From positions 1 to 47,346 of the forward strand of contig JAVCCP010000018.1 in assembly GCA_030765405.1 (NCBI GenBank): a DNA stretch of 47,346 nucleotides, written 5' to 3'. The notes below the pieces were generated by a model. It saw nothing but the letters and a program-made list of their open reading frames with translations, did not search any database and was not told the origin of the DNA. Within the stretch, counting starts at the first letter, position 1; each line of letters begins with the position of its first letter. Shown here piece after piece: positions 23,145 through 31,039 of this stretch. This stretch comes from Candidatus Ancaeobacter aquaticus (lineage in GTDB: Bacteria; Auribacterota; Ancaeobacteria; Ancaeobacterales; Ancaeobacteraceae). The translations under genes were made by a program, and so were the position numbers.

Positions 23145-24410
23145 TTATTGTTCCATGCCTATTGCTTCTTCGTATTCTTCGAGTGTTATCGGGATATCTT
23201 GAGCGCCTTTAGGTGCCTTTAGCAGAAAACATATACCGGCGATGGCTGCAAACAGCCCACCAATAAAGGTAACTATTTCTACTCCTACATACCGTGCGAC
23301 AATACCTGAAAGAAGGCTGCCGATTGGCATTATGCCCACTATGGTTGTTGCGTAAATCGACATTAATCTTCCGCGGAGTTTGTCGGGTACATGAAGCTGT
23401 AAAAGTAGATTGCTCGAGACAAGACCTGCAAGCATACAAAAACCAATTGAGAAGATAAAAATGCACGACACAATAAAGTGTGTTGCATACGCAAAAAGCA
23501 TCATGCTTACACCGAAACCGGAGATAGAAATCCCTATCAATGTTGCCAACCCTCGAACACCTTTTTTACCGCCAAGAAAAATTCCACCTAAAAAGGCGCC
23601 TATACCCGATACGCCCATCAGTATTCCTAATCCTTCTGCTCCACGGTGTAAAATGTCATTGGCGTAAATAGGCATAAATGTCAGATACGGTGTGCCGCAA
23701 AAAACCGAGACGGAAAGAAGTATAAGTACCCACCGCGTGTGTGGTGTGCCAAAGGCATAACGTAATCCTTCAAGAAGTGACTCAAAGTGTGTTGTTGCGT
23801 GTTTTACGGTTTTTTTCTTTTTCGTACGTATTTTTATAAGGGCAATTACGACAAAAAGATATGTTATGCCGTTTATTAAAAAACAATAACCTTCGCTTGA
23901 AAAGGCGATCAATATTCCCGCTAAAGATGGACCAATAATACGCCCGGCATTAAAGAGAGATGAATTAAGGGCAATTGCGCTTGGGAGAGACGATTGAGGG
24001 ACAATTTCAACAATAAATGACTGTCGAGCAGGCATATCAAAGGCGTGGATCGCGCCGAGGAGGCCGGCAAATAAGAATATGTATGGAAGGGTAATATGGC
24101 CAGACAGTATAAAATACGCAAATATGAATGCTTGTACCATTTCCAACACTTGTGTTATGAGAACAAGCTTGTGTCGGTTATGCCTGTCAGCAATGACGCC
24201 GCCCAATGTGCCGAGAATAAATGAGGGAATAAGGGTGATAAAGGTAGTAAAACCCATAAGAAAAGGTGAATGTGTCATGCGATACACAAGCCAAGACAAC
24301 GCAGTTGTCTGCATCCATGTTCCAATAAGAGACACTGCTTGGCCGCCAAAATACAGCTGAAAGTTTTTATATTGAAGCGCTCTAAACGCTGATGCCCATT
24401 TTAAGTTCAT
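23145..24410 (-). CDS. MFS transporter, EntS-like exporter family
   Basis: The 421-residue protein has twelve predicted membrane segments and the start ALQYKNFQLYFGGQAVSLIGTW followed by MQTTALSWLVYRMT, characteristic of the MFS_3 (enterobactin-exporter EntS) group. The cytoplasmic loop between helices 2 and 3 reads GVIADRHNRHK, matching the MFS signature. The exported compound is unknown. Its ATG overlaps the stop codon of the LOG-family gene by one base (TAATG), so the two are translationally coupled. This suggests the enzyme and the exporter act on related small molecules, or only that they share an operon. Confidence 0.87.
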   Translation of the reverse strand: MNLKWASAFRALQYKNFQLYFGGQAVSLIGTWMQTTALSWLVYRMTHSPFLMGFTTFITLIPSFILGTLGGVIADRHNRHKLVLITQVLEMVQAFIFAYFILSGHITLPYIFLFAGLLGAIHAFDMPARQSFIVEIVPQSSLPSAIALNSSLFNAGRIIGPSLAGILIAFSSEGYCFLINGITYLFVVIALIKIRTKKKKTVKHATTHFESLLEGLRYAFGTPHTRWVLILLSVSVFCGTPYLTFMPIYANDILHRGAEGLGILMGVSGIGAFLGGIFLGGKKGVRGLATLIGISISGFGVSMMLFAYATHFIVSCIFIFSIGFCMLAGLVSSNLLLQLHVPDKLRGRLMSIYATTIVGIMPIGSLLSGIVARYVGVEIVTFIGGLFAAIAGICFLLKAPKGAQDIPITLEEYEEAIGMEQ

Positions 24411-24958
24411 TATCGTTCTATACGTTCTGAGATATATGTGAGTGCTTCTTGAGAGTTATTTGCGACATAATACAACTGGCGGTCTCCTTCATGCATAAAA
24501 TTTTCTTTATAACAGCGGTTGAGGTGTTTGAGAAGATCATGATAAAAATTATTTGTGTTAATAATAGCAATAGGTTTTGAGTGACAGTGCAACTGTCTTA
24601 AAGTAATGATCTCGGCTATTTCTTCAAGAGTGCCGATGCCGCCTGGAAGCGCAATAAAAGCATGTGCTTTTTGTTCCATGAGTTCTTTTCTGTCACGCAG
24701 ATTATGTGTTTCGATCATTTCTTCAGCATGTTCGTACATGATCCCTTTTTTTGCAAGATGCTTGGGGATGATACCGGTAATTTTGCCGTTATGTTTTTGT
24801 GTTGTCTGGCCAAGAACACCCATAAGCCCGATACTTCCACCCCCATATATTAATCGATACCCTGCCCCTGCAAGGAGTTTTCCTAAACGGGCGGCTTCGG
24901 TATAATAAATGTCGGGCAAAGCATCACTTGATGAACAGTAAACACAAATTGATTTCAT
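24410..24958 (-). CDS. LOG family protein (TIGR00730-type nucleoside-5'-phosphate phosphoribohydrolase)
   Basis: The 182-residue protein begins SICVYCSSSDALPDIYY, contains GRLIYGGGSIGLMG-like residues (RLIYGGGSIGLMGVLGQ), and carries the family signature PGGIGTLEEI near residues 105-114. LOG enzymes remove ribose 5-phosphate from nucleoside monophosphates; in plants and some bacteria this yields free cytokinins, and in others it acts in nucleotide salvage or clean-up. The paired MFS exporter suggests that the base might be exported. No strong ribosome site is visible. Confidence 0.9.
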   Translation of the reverse strand: MKSICVYCSSSDALPDIYYTEAARLGKLLAGAGYRLIYGGGSIGLMGVLGQTTQKHNGKITGIIPKHLAKKGIMYEHAEEMIETHNLRDRKELMEQKAHAFIALPGGIGTLEEIAEIITLRQLHCHSKPIAIINTNNFYHDLLKHLNRCYKENFMHEGDRQLYYVANNSQEALTYISERIER

Positions 24959-25061
24959 AATAGTTGGAGTATATCACAACCCCAAAATGTTTATGTAATA
25001 AAATAATGGAGAGAACATTATGGGTTAATAAAGAGTCTTTATATTAGAAAAGTGTTTATGG

Positions 25062-25067
25062 TATACT
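25062..25067 (+). promoter_or_regulatory. Extended -10 promoter upstream of DUF2062
   Basis: TGG-TATACT forms an extended -10 element 25 bases before the DUF2062 ATG. TTATAT at 25039-25044 is a poor -35 at 17-base spacing. The string TGGTATACTAT is shared with the rmuC promoter region. Confidence 0.5.
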
Positions 25068-25092
25068 ATCGCAATAATAATATGGAGTGTGC

Positions 25093-25617
25093 ATGAATAT
25101 TAAAAGGTCATTACAGTACTTTTATTTAAAAATATTGCGAATACACGATACGCCGCATCGAATAGCACTCGGCATATTTAGCGGCATATTTAGCGGTGTA
25201 TTACCTGGTGCGGGCCCTATCTTCTCGCTCATACTTGCGTTTATACTCAGAGCTAATAAAGCAGCAGCACTTTTAGGGTGTATCGTAGTTAATACATGGA
25301 TTAGTTTGGTTGTGTTGATTCCTGCTATGAAAATAGGCTCAGCGATTTGCGGTATTGGTTTTCAAGAGCTTAAAAAGAATGTAAATGGTCTTAGGGAAAA
25401 TTTTAGTTTTTCTGATCTTATGCAAGAAAGTTTTTTTAATGTACTGCTTCCCTTGATGCTCGGGTTATGTATAGTGTCTGCAATTATTGGCATTGGCGCA
25501 TATATTGTAAGTTATGGCGCAATAACTAACTTTAGAAAAATGAAAGAGAAAAGAAAGCGGAAGAAAATGCAAAAGAACAATGCGCAGCATGTTCCGCTCG
25601 AGGATAAATTGGTATGA
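25093..25617 (+). CDS. DUF2062 membrane protein
   Basis: The 174-residue protein matches DUF2062: DTPHRIALGIFSGIFSGVLP, then GPIFSLILAFILRANKAAALLG and NTWISLVVLIP, with a further helix near 125-145 and a very basic C-terminus (EKRKRKKMQKNN). It is a small integral membrane protein of unknown function, often found near glycosyltransferases or two-component systems. The ATG at 25093 is chosen over an upstream GTG at 25087 because GGAG ends five bases before it. The last codons overlap the start of the phosphoesterase gene by an ATGA-type junction. Confidence 0.85.
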   Translation: MNIKRSLQYFYLKILRIHDTPHRIALGIFSGIFSGVLPGAGPIFSLILAFILRANKAAALLGCIVVNTWISLVVLIPAMKIGSAICGIGFQELKKNVNGLRENFSFSDLMQESFFNVLLPLMLGLCIVSAIIGIGAYIVSYGAITNFRKMKEKRKRKKMQKNNAQHVPLEDKLV

Positions 25618-27293
25618 TGTTATCCGAGAATAAAAAAGGAATGTACCTTATGAGAATATTAAAAATAACAAGGCTTTTTAATGGAACCGTGAAGCTTATC
25701 GCGGTAGTTGTTACCAGTGGTATCATTTTTATTTCGCAAGGACGTGCAGCCGAGACACATATTGTATTGCTTACCACTGCTGATATGGAAAGTCAGCTAG
25801 AACCATTTGTTGTGAAAAAAAAGACAGGTGATACAGAAAAAATATGTACTGTAGGAGGACTCAATAGAATAGCTCAAGCTGTTGATGTAATCAGAAAAGA
25901 AAACCCAAATCGTGTTCTTCTCGTTTCTTCGGGTGATGACCTGATGGGTAAATACTATAATTTATTTCACGGTGAGGTTACCTACGGCGTCATGAATGCC
26001 TTGCAGTATAGTGTTGTTACACCTGGTAATCATGAGTTTGATTATGGAATAGGAAAATATGTTAAGGCTGTCAAAGAGGCTCAGTTCCCCATTATTGTTA
26101 CCAATATGGATTTTAGAGGGACAACACTTTTTGAAAAGATCAAAAAGTATTGGGTAACAGAAATTGATGGTGTGCGCATAGGTTTTATTGGCCTCATGAC
26201 GCCTGATGTGAGGCAAATTACAACCATAGAAGATCCGATAAAGGTTGATATTAACATTTTTGACGTTGCAGACGAATATGCGGGGTATCTTATTCATGTT
26301 GAGAACGTTAATATAATTGTTGCTCTTACGCATATTGGCTTTGATCTTGATCTTGAATTAGCACGCCGAGTGTCAGGAATTGATGTTATATGCGGCGGGC
26401 ATTCGCATACGTTGCTTCCAACTGATAAAGAAGTGGTTGTCAATAAAAGTGTTCACGATAAGACCATTATTGTTGAGTCTGGCGAAAAATCACGTGTTTT
26501 AGGGAGACTCGATCTTTTTATTGATAATGGAAAAATTGTGCGCCACTCATGGCGTGTTATAGATATGGATAGTACATACTCAGGAGACGACGCTGTTGAA
26601 ACAATCACAAAACGTTTCAAGGATAAGGTCCCTCAGGATTTTACAGTTGGAAAAACAATGTGTGATTTAGATGCGCGACGTAAAGTGATTCGATCGCAAG
26701 AATCAAATTTAGGAAACTTCGTTGCTGACATAATGAGGAAACGTTTTAAAGCTGATATTGCATTGATAAATGGCGGGGCTTTACGAGGTGATAAGGTGTA
26801 TCTAAAGGGAACGATGTTTAATGATACGATGCTTGAATTCTTCCCTTTTAACAATACTGTAGTGAATATTAAGCTCAGTGGCGCAGAAATAAAGGATATA
26901 TTAGAGTTAGGTGTATCTGAAGTCGAAAGATATAATGGCAGATTTTTGCATCCTTCAGGATTGAAGTATACCTATAATCCAGGCAATGAGCCACTAAGGT
27001 TAACTATTGATAATGAAGGCAATGCTGTTGGTATAAAGAGTAACGGTAAAAGGGTTAGTAATGTGTTGTGTAAAAACAAAAAGAACATATATGTCCCGCT
27101 AAAAAATAATAAGCTTTATGATGTTGTTGTGGGGTCTTATATGGCTGGTGGCGGGGATAGTTATTATATGCTTAAAAACAAGTCTGCCATAAAAACATAT
27201 GTTGACCTAAGAACCGTCTTGCAGCAGCACATTAATGAAAAGAAAAACATTAATCCAAAGCTAGATGGCAGGATAACAATAACGCATGAATAA
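25614..27293 (+). CDS. Exported 5'-nucleotidase/UshA-like metallophosphoesterase
   Basis: The 559-residue protein has a hydrophobic export segment (LIAVVVTSGIIFISQ) ending near residue 46. A metallophosphatase domain follows with GDD, GNHEFDYG, ALTHIG and CGGHSHT, and then a C-terminal 5'-nucleotidase domain with SNLGNFVADIMR, INGGALRGD and YKVAVGSY-like VVVGSYMAGGGDSY. UshA-type enzymes hydrolyse nucleotides or sugar nucleotides in the periplasm. The first metal motif, normally D-x-H, reads D57-M-E59, an unusual change. The start at 25614 overlaps the DUF2062 stop; a start at 25650 (MRILK) gives a more normal signal peptide and has GGA nine bases upstream. Confidence 0.82.
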   Translation: MMLSENKKGMYLMRILKITRLFNGTVKLIAVVVTSGIIFISQGRAAETHIVLLTTADMESQLEPFVVKKKTGDTEKICTVGGLNRIAQAVDVIRKENPNRVLLVSSGDDLMGKYYNLFHGEVTYGVMNALQYSVVTPGNHEFDYGIGKYVKAVKEAQFPIIVTNMDFRGTTLFEKIKKYWVTEIDGVRIGFIGLMTPDVRQITTIEDPIKVDINIFDVADEYAGYLIHVENVNIIVALTHIGFDLDLELARRVSGIDVICGGHSHTLLPTDKEVVVNKSVHDKTIIVESGEKSRVLGRLDLFIDNGKIVRHSWRVIDMDSTYSGDDAVETITKRFKDKVPQDFTVGKTMCDLDARRKVIRSQESNLGNFVADIMRKRFKADIALINGGALRGDKVYLKGTMFNDTMLEFFPFNNTVVNIKLSGAEIKDILELGVSEVERYNGRFLHPSGLKYTYNPGNEPLRLTIDNEGNAVGIKSNGKRVSNVLCKNKKNIYVPLKNNKLYDVVVGSYMAGGGDSYYMLKNKSAIKTYVDLRTVLQQHINEKKNINPKLDGRITITHE

Positions 27294-27339
27294 CAAAGGG
27301 TTAGTCATATTACTTGGTCGCAACCCATAGCGTGAATGA

Positions 27340-27987
27340 GTGAAAAAGAAAATAGACATTGTATTTGAGGACGATTTTATTGTTGTTGCAAACAAACCTT
27401 CCGGGCTTTTGGTTGTTCCAACGCCTAAGGGTGAGAAAGAAACGCTCACAAACTTTCTTAATGAGCAAAAGAGCCGTGCTCGCACCCAAACAAAACTCTA
27501 CCCGTGTCATAGGCTTGATCGTGATACATCAGGCATTATTGTGTATGCAAAAGGTAAGACTGTTCGTGATGCCATGATGGACGTTTTTAAAGAAAGGCGT
27601 ATAACAAAAAAATATATTGCCTTTATCAATGGAACGCCAAAGAAGGACCGAGCAACCGTCGATTACCGCATAGAAGGAAAAGAATCTATTACACGATATT
27701 ATATTGTGCATAAAGCATCTGACTTTAGTGTTGTTGAGGCTGAGCCGGTCACGGGAAGAACAAATCAAATACGCATACATTTTAAAATGATAGGGTATCC
27801 TATTTTAGGTGAAAGAAAGTTTGCGTTTGCGCGGGATTATCATGTGCGGTTTAAGAGGACGGCGCTCCATGCTTACCGTATATCTTTTCAGCACCCTATG
27901 ACAAAAAAGTATGTTACATTTACACAACCGTTGCCGAGCGACATGAAACAGTTTCTTTTGCAAAGAAAAATTATAGTTCCTTTCTAA
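27340..27987 (+). CDS. RluA-family RNA pseudouridine synthase
   Basis: The 215-residue protein contains the family's catalytic motif HRLDRDTSGI near residues 58-67 (catalytic Asp in RLDRDTSG), FIVVANKPSGLLVVP at the start, KKYIAFINGTP, and GRTNQIRIHFKMIGYPILG in the C-terminal half. It isomerises uridine to pseudouridine in rRNA or tRNA. There is no S4 domain, and the length is like RluA/TruC rather than RluD. GTG start with weak ribosome site. The next gene, 11 bases later, is an rRNA methyltransferase, so the two form an RNA-modification unit. Confidence 0.9.
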   Translation: MKKKIDIVFEDDFIVVANKPSGLLVVPTPKGEKETLTNFLNEQKSRARTQTKLYPCHRLDRDTSGIIVYAKGKTVRDAMMDVFKERRITKKYIAFINGTPKKDRATVDYRIEGKESITRYYIVHKASDFSVVEAEPVTGRTNQIRIHFKMIGYPILGERKFAFARDYHVRFKRTALHAYRISFQHPMTKKYVTFTQPLPSDMKQFLLQRKIIVPF

Positions 27988-27998
27988 AATGGTGATAC

Positions 27999-29198
27999 AT
28001 GTATTCTGTACGTATTAAAAAACAAGCCGAACATACAATCCATAGCAAGTATCCACTTATTCATAAAGATGCCATTATAAAACCGAACACATATCTTTCC
28101 GGAACGATAGTCGATATATGTTGCGAGGATAACAAGTTTATTGGCAGAGGTTATTATGAGAAAGATTCGCTTTATCCGGTAAGGGTTCTCACGCGCAGGA
28201 ATGAATGCATTGATCAGGAATATTTCAATGTAAAGTTAAAAGAAGCGTTAAAGCGAAGAAAAAGATATCTTCATGCAGAAGATACTGATGTATACCGTAT
28301 CTTTAATGAGGAAGGAGATGGAATAAGCGGTCTTGCGATAGATGTGTACGGTGAATATGTGCTTATATCATTTTTTTCTCACGGGATAGAGTCATTTTTG
28401 GACTGTATCGTGGACGCGTTACAATCAGAGATTAAGGTAAAAGGAATATATTCTGTTTCACGAATTACGCGGTCAAAGATATATCCCTGTGCAGAGAAAA
28501 AGATACACCCTACAGATCTTGTATGGGGAGAGGAAGCCCCCGAATTTTTTCAGGTTATAGAAAACGGCATTATATTTTTTGTCAGCATGAAAGAAGGGGC
28601 TAAAACAGGCCTGTATCTGGATATGAAAGATAATCGAAAAGCTTTGCAGCGCTACTGCGCCAGTAAATCAGTGTTGAATACATTTTCTTATACTTCGAGT
28701 TTTTCGGTATATGCCGCAGTGAGCGGAGCAAGGGCACTAGTGAATGTTGATTTATCAAAAAAAGCACTGGATATAAGCAAAAAGAATTGTGAAATAAACA
28801 ATATTGGCTTAGAAAACAGTAAGTTCATTGCCGATGATGTGCATAGCGTTCTTGCTAAGTATATACGACAAAAAAAAGAATTTGATGTTATTGTTATTGA
28901 TCCTCCTTCATTTTCACGGGGTAAAAAAGGAGTATTTCAAGCTGAAAAGGATTATGGCCCATTGTGCAAACAGGCGAGCATGCTTGTCAGTAATGGCGGG
29001 TTATTGGCATGTGCGCTTAATTTGCATGATTTAAGTCAGAACTGGTTTGAAAAACTGCTGCTGGCGTCTGCGCGCGATGTAGGAAAGAAAGGGACAATTG
29101 TGTGTTTGGGTACTCAAAGCAGCGATTTTTATGTCAGCAATACATATCCAGAAGGAAAATATTTAAAATTTGCTATTATGAGGATTGAAAGCGTATAA
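27999..29198 (+). CDS. RlmI-like class I rRNA methyltransferase with PUA domain
   Basis: The 399-residue protein has an N-terminal PUA-like domain (roughly 1-85), an RNA-binding link region with RIFNEEGDGISGLAIDVYG, and a Rossmann methyltransferase. Its SAM-binding strands include VLNTFSYTSSFSVYAAVSGA, LVNVDLSKKALDISKKN and the catalytic-loop motif VIVIDPPSFSRGKKG. RlmI methylates C1962 of 23S rRNA in E. coli; relatives modify other rRNA bases. Here the motif I strand reads SYTSSFS instead of the usual F-Y-T-G-x-F. It is followed by a bidirectional terminator. Confidence 0.87.
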   Translation: MYSVRIKKQAEHTIHSKYPLIHKDAIIKPNTYLSGTIVDICCEDNKFIGRGYYEKDSLYPVRVLTRRNECIDQEYFNVKLKEALKRRKRYLHAEDTDVYRIFNEEGDGISGLAIDVYGEYVLISFFSHGIESFLDCIVDALQSEIKVKGIYSVSRITRSKIYPCAEKKIHPTDLVWGEEAPEFFQVIENGIIFFVSMKEGAKTGLYLDMKDNRKALQRYCASKSVLNTFSYTSSFSVYAAVSGARALVNVDLSKKALDISKKNCEINNIGLENSKFIADDVHSVLAKYIRQKKEFDVIVIDPPSFSRGKKGVFQAEKDYGPLCKQASMLVSNGGLLACALNLHDLSQNWFEKLLLASARDVGKKGTIVCLGTQSSDFYVSNTYPEGKYLKFAIMRIESV

Positions 29199-29200
29199 AA

Positions 29201-29231
29201 AAACGAGGAATATTAATTATTCCTCGTTTTT
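29201..29231. terminator. Bidirectional terminator between RlmI-like and rubrerythrin genes
   Basis: A 12-bp perfect stem AAACGAGGAATA (29201-29212) with TATTCCTCGTTT (29218-29229) and a 5-base loop is flanked by A and T runs, serving both convergent genes. Confidence 0.88.
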
Positions 29232-29266
29232 TTATATTAAATATTCTTTATTCTACGTATGTAAGA

Positions 29267-29845
29267 CTAGTAATTCTCAGCAAGTATTTCGAAATATGCT
29301 TGTGGATGTTTACATGCAGGACATTGATTTGGCGCTGTTTCATTCTCTAAAACAAGCCCACAGTTTCTGCAATGCCATTTTGCAGAAGGAGTTCTTTTAA
29401 AGATAGCATTGTTTTCTATGCATGCAATCAGTTTTCTATATCTCTCTTCATGGTATTTTTCTACTTTTGCTATTTGAGTGAAGGTGTTGGCAACATCGTC
29501 AAAGCCCTCATCTTTTGCGGTTTGAGCAAAATTGGTATAAATTGCTGTCCATTCCATCTTTTCACCTGCCGCTGCAGCTTCGAGATTGCTTTTTGTATCG
29601 AGAATTTGTCCTGCAGGATATGTCGCAGTGATTTCTACGTCGCCGCCTTCTAAGTGTTTGAAGAACAATTTTGCGTGTTCTTTCTCATTTTCAGCTGTTT
29701 CAAGTAAGATCGCCGCAATCTGTTCGTAGCCTTCTTTTTTTGCAGTGCTTGCAAAGTAGGTGTATCTGTTACGTGCCTGTGATTCACCGGCAAATGCTGC
29801 AAGCAGGTTCTTCTCAGTTTGCGTTCCTTTTAAAGATGTAGCCAT
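29267..29845 (-). CDS. rbr: Rubrerythrin
   Basis: The 192-residue protein has the standard two-domain layout. The ferritin-like diiron domain (1-145) shows AAFAGESQARNRY, ETAENEKEHAKLFF and QIAKVEKYHEERY. The C-terminal rubredoxin-like domain has two iron-binding pairs, CRNC and CPAC, in WHCRNCGLVLENETAPNQCPACKHPQAYFE. Rubrerythrin reduces hydrogen peroxide using electrons passed through the rubredoxin centre, typical of anaerobes and microaerobes. A strong AGGAGG ribosome site is present. It is a single-gene unit, and no superoxide reductase or rubredoxin gene is adjacent. Confidence 0.96.
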   Translation of the reverse strand: MATSLKGTQTEKNLLAAFAGESQARNRYTYFASTAKKEGYEQIAAILLETAENEKEHAKLFFKHLEGGDVEITATYPAGQILDTKSNLEAAAAGEKMEWTAIYTNFAQTAKDEGFDDVANTFTQIAKVEKYHEERYRKLIACIENNAIFKRTPSAKWHCRNCGLVLENETAPNQCPACKHPQAYFEILAENY

Positions 29846-29869
29846 AAAAACCTCCTATTATCTTTTCTA

Positions 29870-29898
29870 GTGAAAAATTAGAATCCATATAGTATAAT
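29870..29898 (+). promoter_or_regulatory. Promoter of the FecR-domain lipoprotein gene
   Basis: GTGAAA (29870-29875) and a perfect TATAAT (29893-29898) are 17 bases apart; the ATG is at 29927. The region lies between divergent genes, with the rubrerythrin start on the other strand at 29845. Confidence 0.65.
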
Positions 29899-29926
29899 AT
29901 AAGCGAAAGGAAATAAAGGTAAAATT

Positions 29927-30880
29927 ATGAAAAAATGGTTATTGTTATTTGTATTAGTACCGTTAATGTTTGGTTGTGTTGCAACCGAGGAAACAAAAAA
30001 GACCGATGCGAAAACAAGTTTTTATAATGAAGCTGTTGATGCAGCAGATAGTCAAGAGCGGTCTCTTGAAAAAGGTGAAGCCGGTATTATTGCCGTATCA
30101 GGTAATGTTACAATGACTATGCCTTCCGGTTCTGTTATCGAAGCTAAAGAAGGACGAATTGTTCCCAACGGGACAAAGTTCGTAACGGATAAGGACTCGT
30201 CAGTGCAGGTTGCCTATACGCCGAGTCTCGGTAAATCAGTGCTTATAGAGGAAAAAACCGAAGCAATCGTAACTCCGGAAGAAGAAGTAAAGATAAATAT
30301 CAAAAAAGGAAAAGTATTTGCCATACTTGACAAAGTAAAACCGGGCGAAAAATTTCAATTTGAAACACCGCATGCGATTGCTGGTGTTAGAGGTACGCGT
30401 CCAGAAATGCAAGTCATGATAGATGCAACGATTGTTTATGTACATGAAGGCGAAATGGGTGTTCTGGGCCTTTCTATGGATGACCATTTGCGGGCGTTGA
30501 TACCTGAAGGTGAAAAAGCAAAAGTTCTTGAACAGCCAGATACACCGGTATTTCTTGAACCTTTGTCAGATATTGACCGCAACAGAGGTAGAGAGCTGAT
30601 GAGGATTTTAGAGGTGAATATTAGAGATTTCAGAGATCTTCATGGCGGTGCATTCAAGATATTGAGAACAAGCATTCATGCTCCCAAGAAAAAAGGAAGC
30701 GGAAGACCAGTCTATGATACAGCTAAAAGCGGTCCGGCATATTCGCAAGGGTATGTAGATCCTTCGTCGGATAGAAATATTGGTTCCGGTTCGAGAGCTG
30801 ATCAGATCGGTAGTTCGAGGCCGCCAGATGTCACCAGACCGCCAAGCGGTGATGATAAGAGTGGTGGTCGATGTCCCTGA
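29927..30880 (+). CDS. FecR-domain lipoprotein
   Basis: The 317-residue protein starts with a lipoprotein signal whose lipobox is MFGC (Cys 17). A FecR domain spans about 50-180: GIIAVSGNVTMTMPSG, GRIVPNGTKFVTDKDSSVQV, LIEEKTEAIVTPEE and FETPHAIAGVRGTRPEMQVM. The C-terminal ~100 residues are low complexity, rich in Ser, Gly, Pro and Arg, and probably disordered. FecR domains occur in sigma regulators and in surface or adhesin-type proteins. With no sigma or TonB receptor alongside, this looks like an anchored envelope protein. It has its own promoter and a strong terminator. Confidence 0.83.
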   Translation: MKKWLLLFVLVPLMFGCVATEETKKTDAKTSFYNEAVDAADSQERSLEKGEAGIIAVSGNVTMTMPSGSVIEAKEGRIVPNGTKFVTDKDSSVQVAYTPSLGKSVLIEEKTEAIVTPEEEVKINIKKGKVFAILDKVKPGEKFQFETPHAIAGVRGTRPEMQVMIDATIVYVHEGEMGVLGLSMDDHLRALIPEGEKAKVLEQPDTPVFLEPLSDIDRNRGRELMRILEVNIRDFRDLHGGAFKILRTSIHAPKKKGSGRPVYDTAKSGPAYSQGYVDPSSDRNIGSGSRADQIGSSRPPDVTRPPSGDDKSGGRCP

Positions 30881-30921
30881 CGGTAATAAGTTAAAAATTT
30901 ACATTTAAGTTAACACTACAG

Positions 30922-30950
30922 GCGCCCCTCATGTTGAGGGGCGCTTTTTT
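30922..30950 (+). terminator. Rho-independent terminator of the FecR-domain gene
   Basis: GCGCCCCTC (30922-30930) and GAGGGGCGC (30936-30944) form a perfect 9-bp GC-rich stem with a 5-base loop, followed by six T residues. Confidence 0.92.
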
Positions 30951-31039
30951 GTGCACAGAATCACACATTTTGAAGAAGCGTATGATTTTTTGATTATTTA
31001 ACTATACGCTAAATGCTATATAGAATGCGCCGAAGGCAT

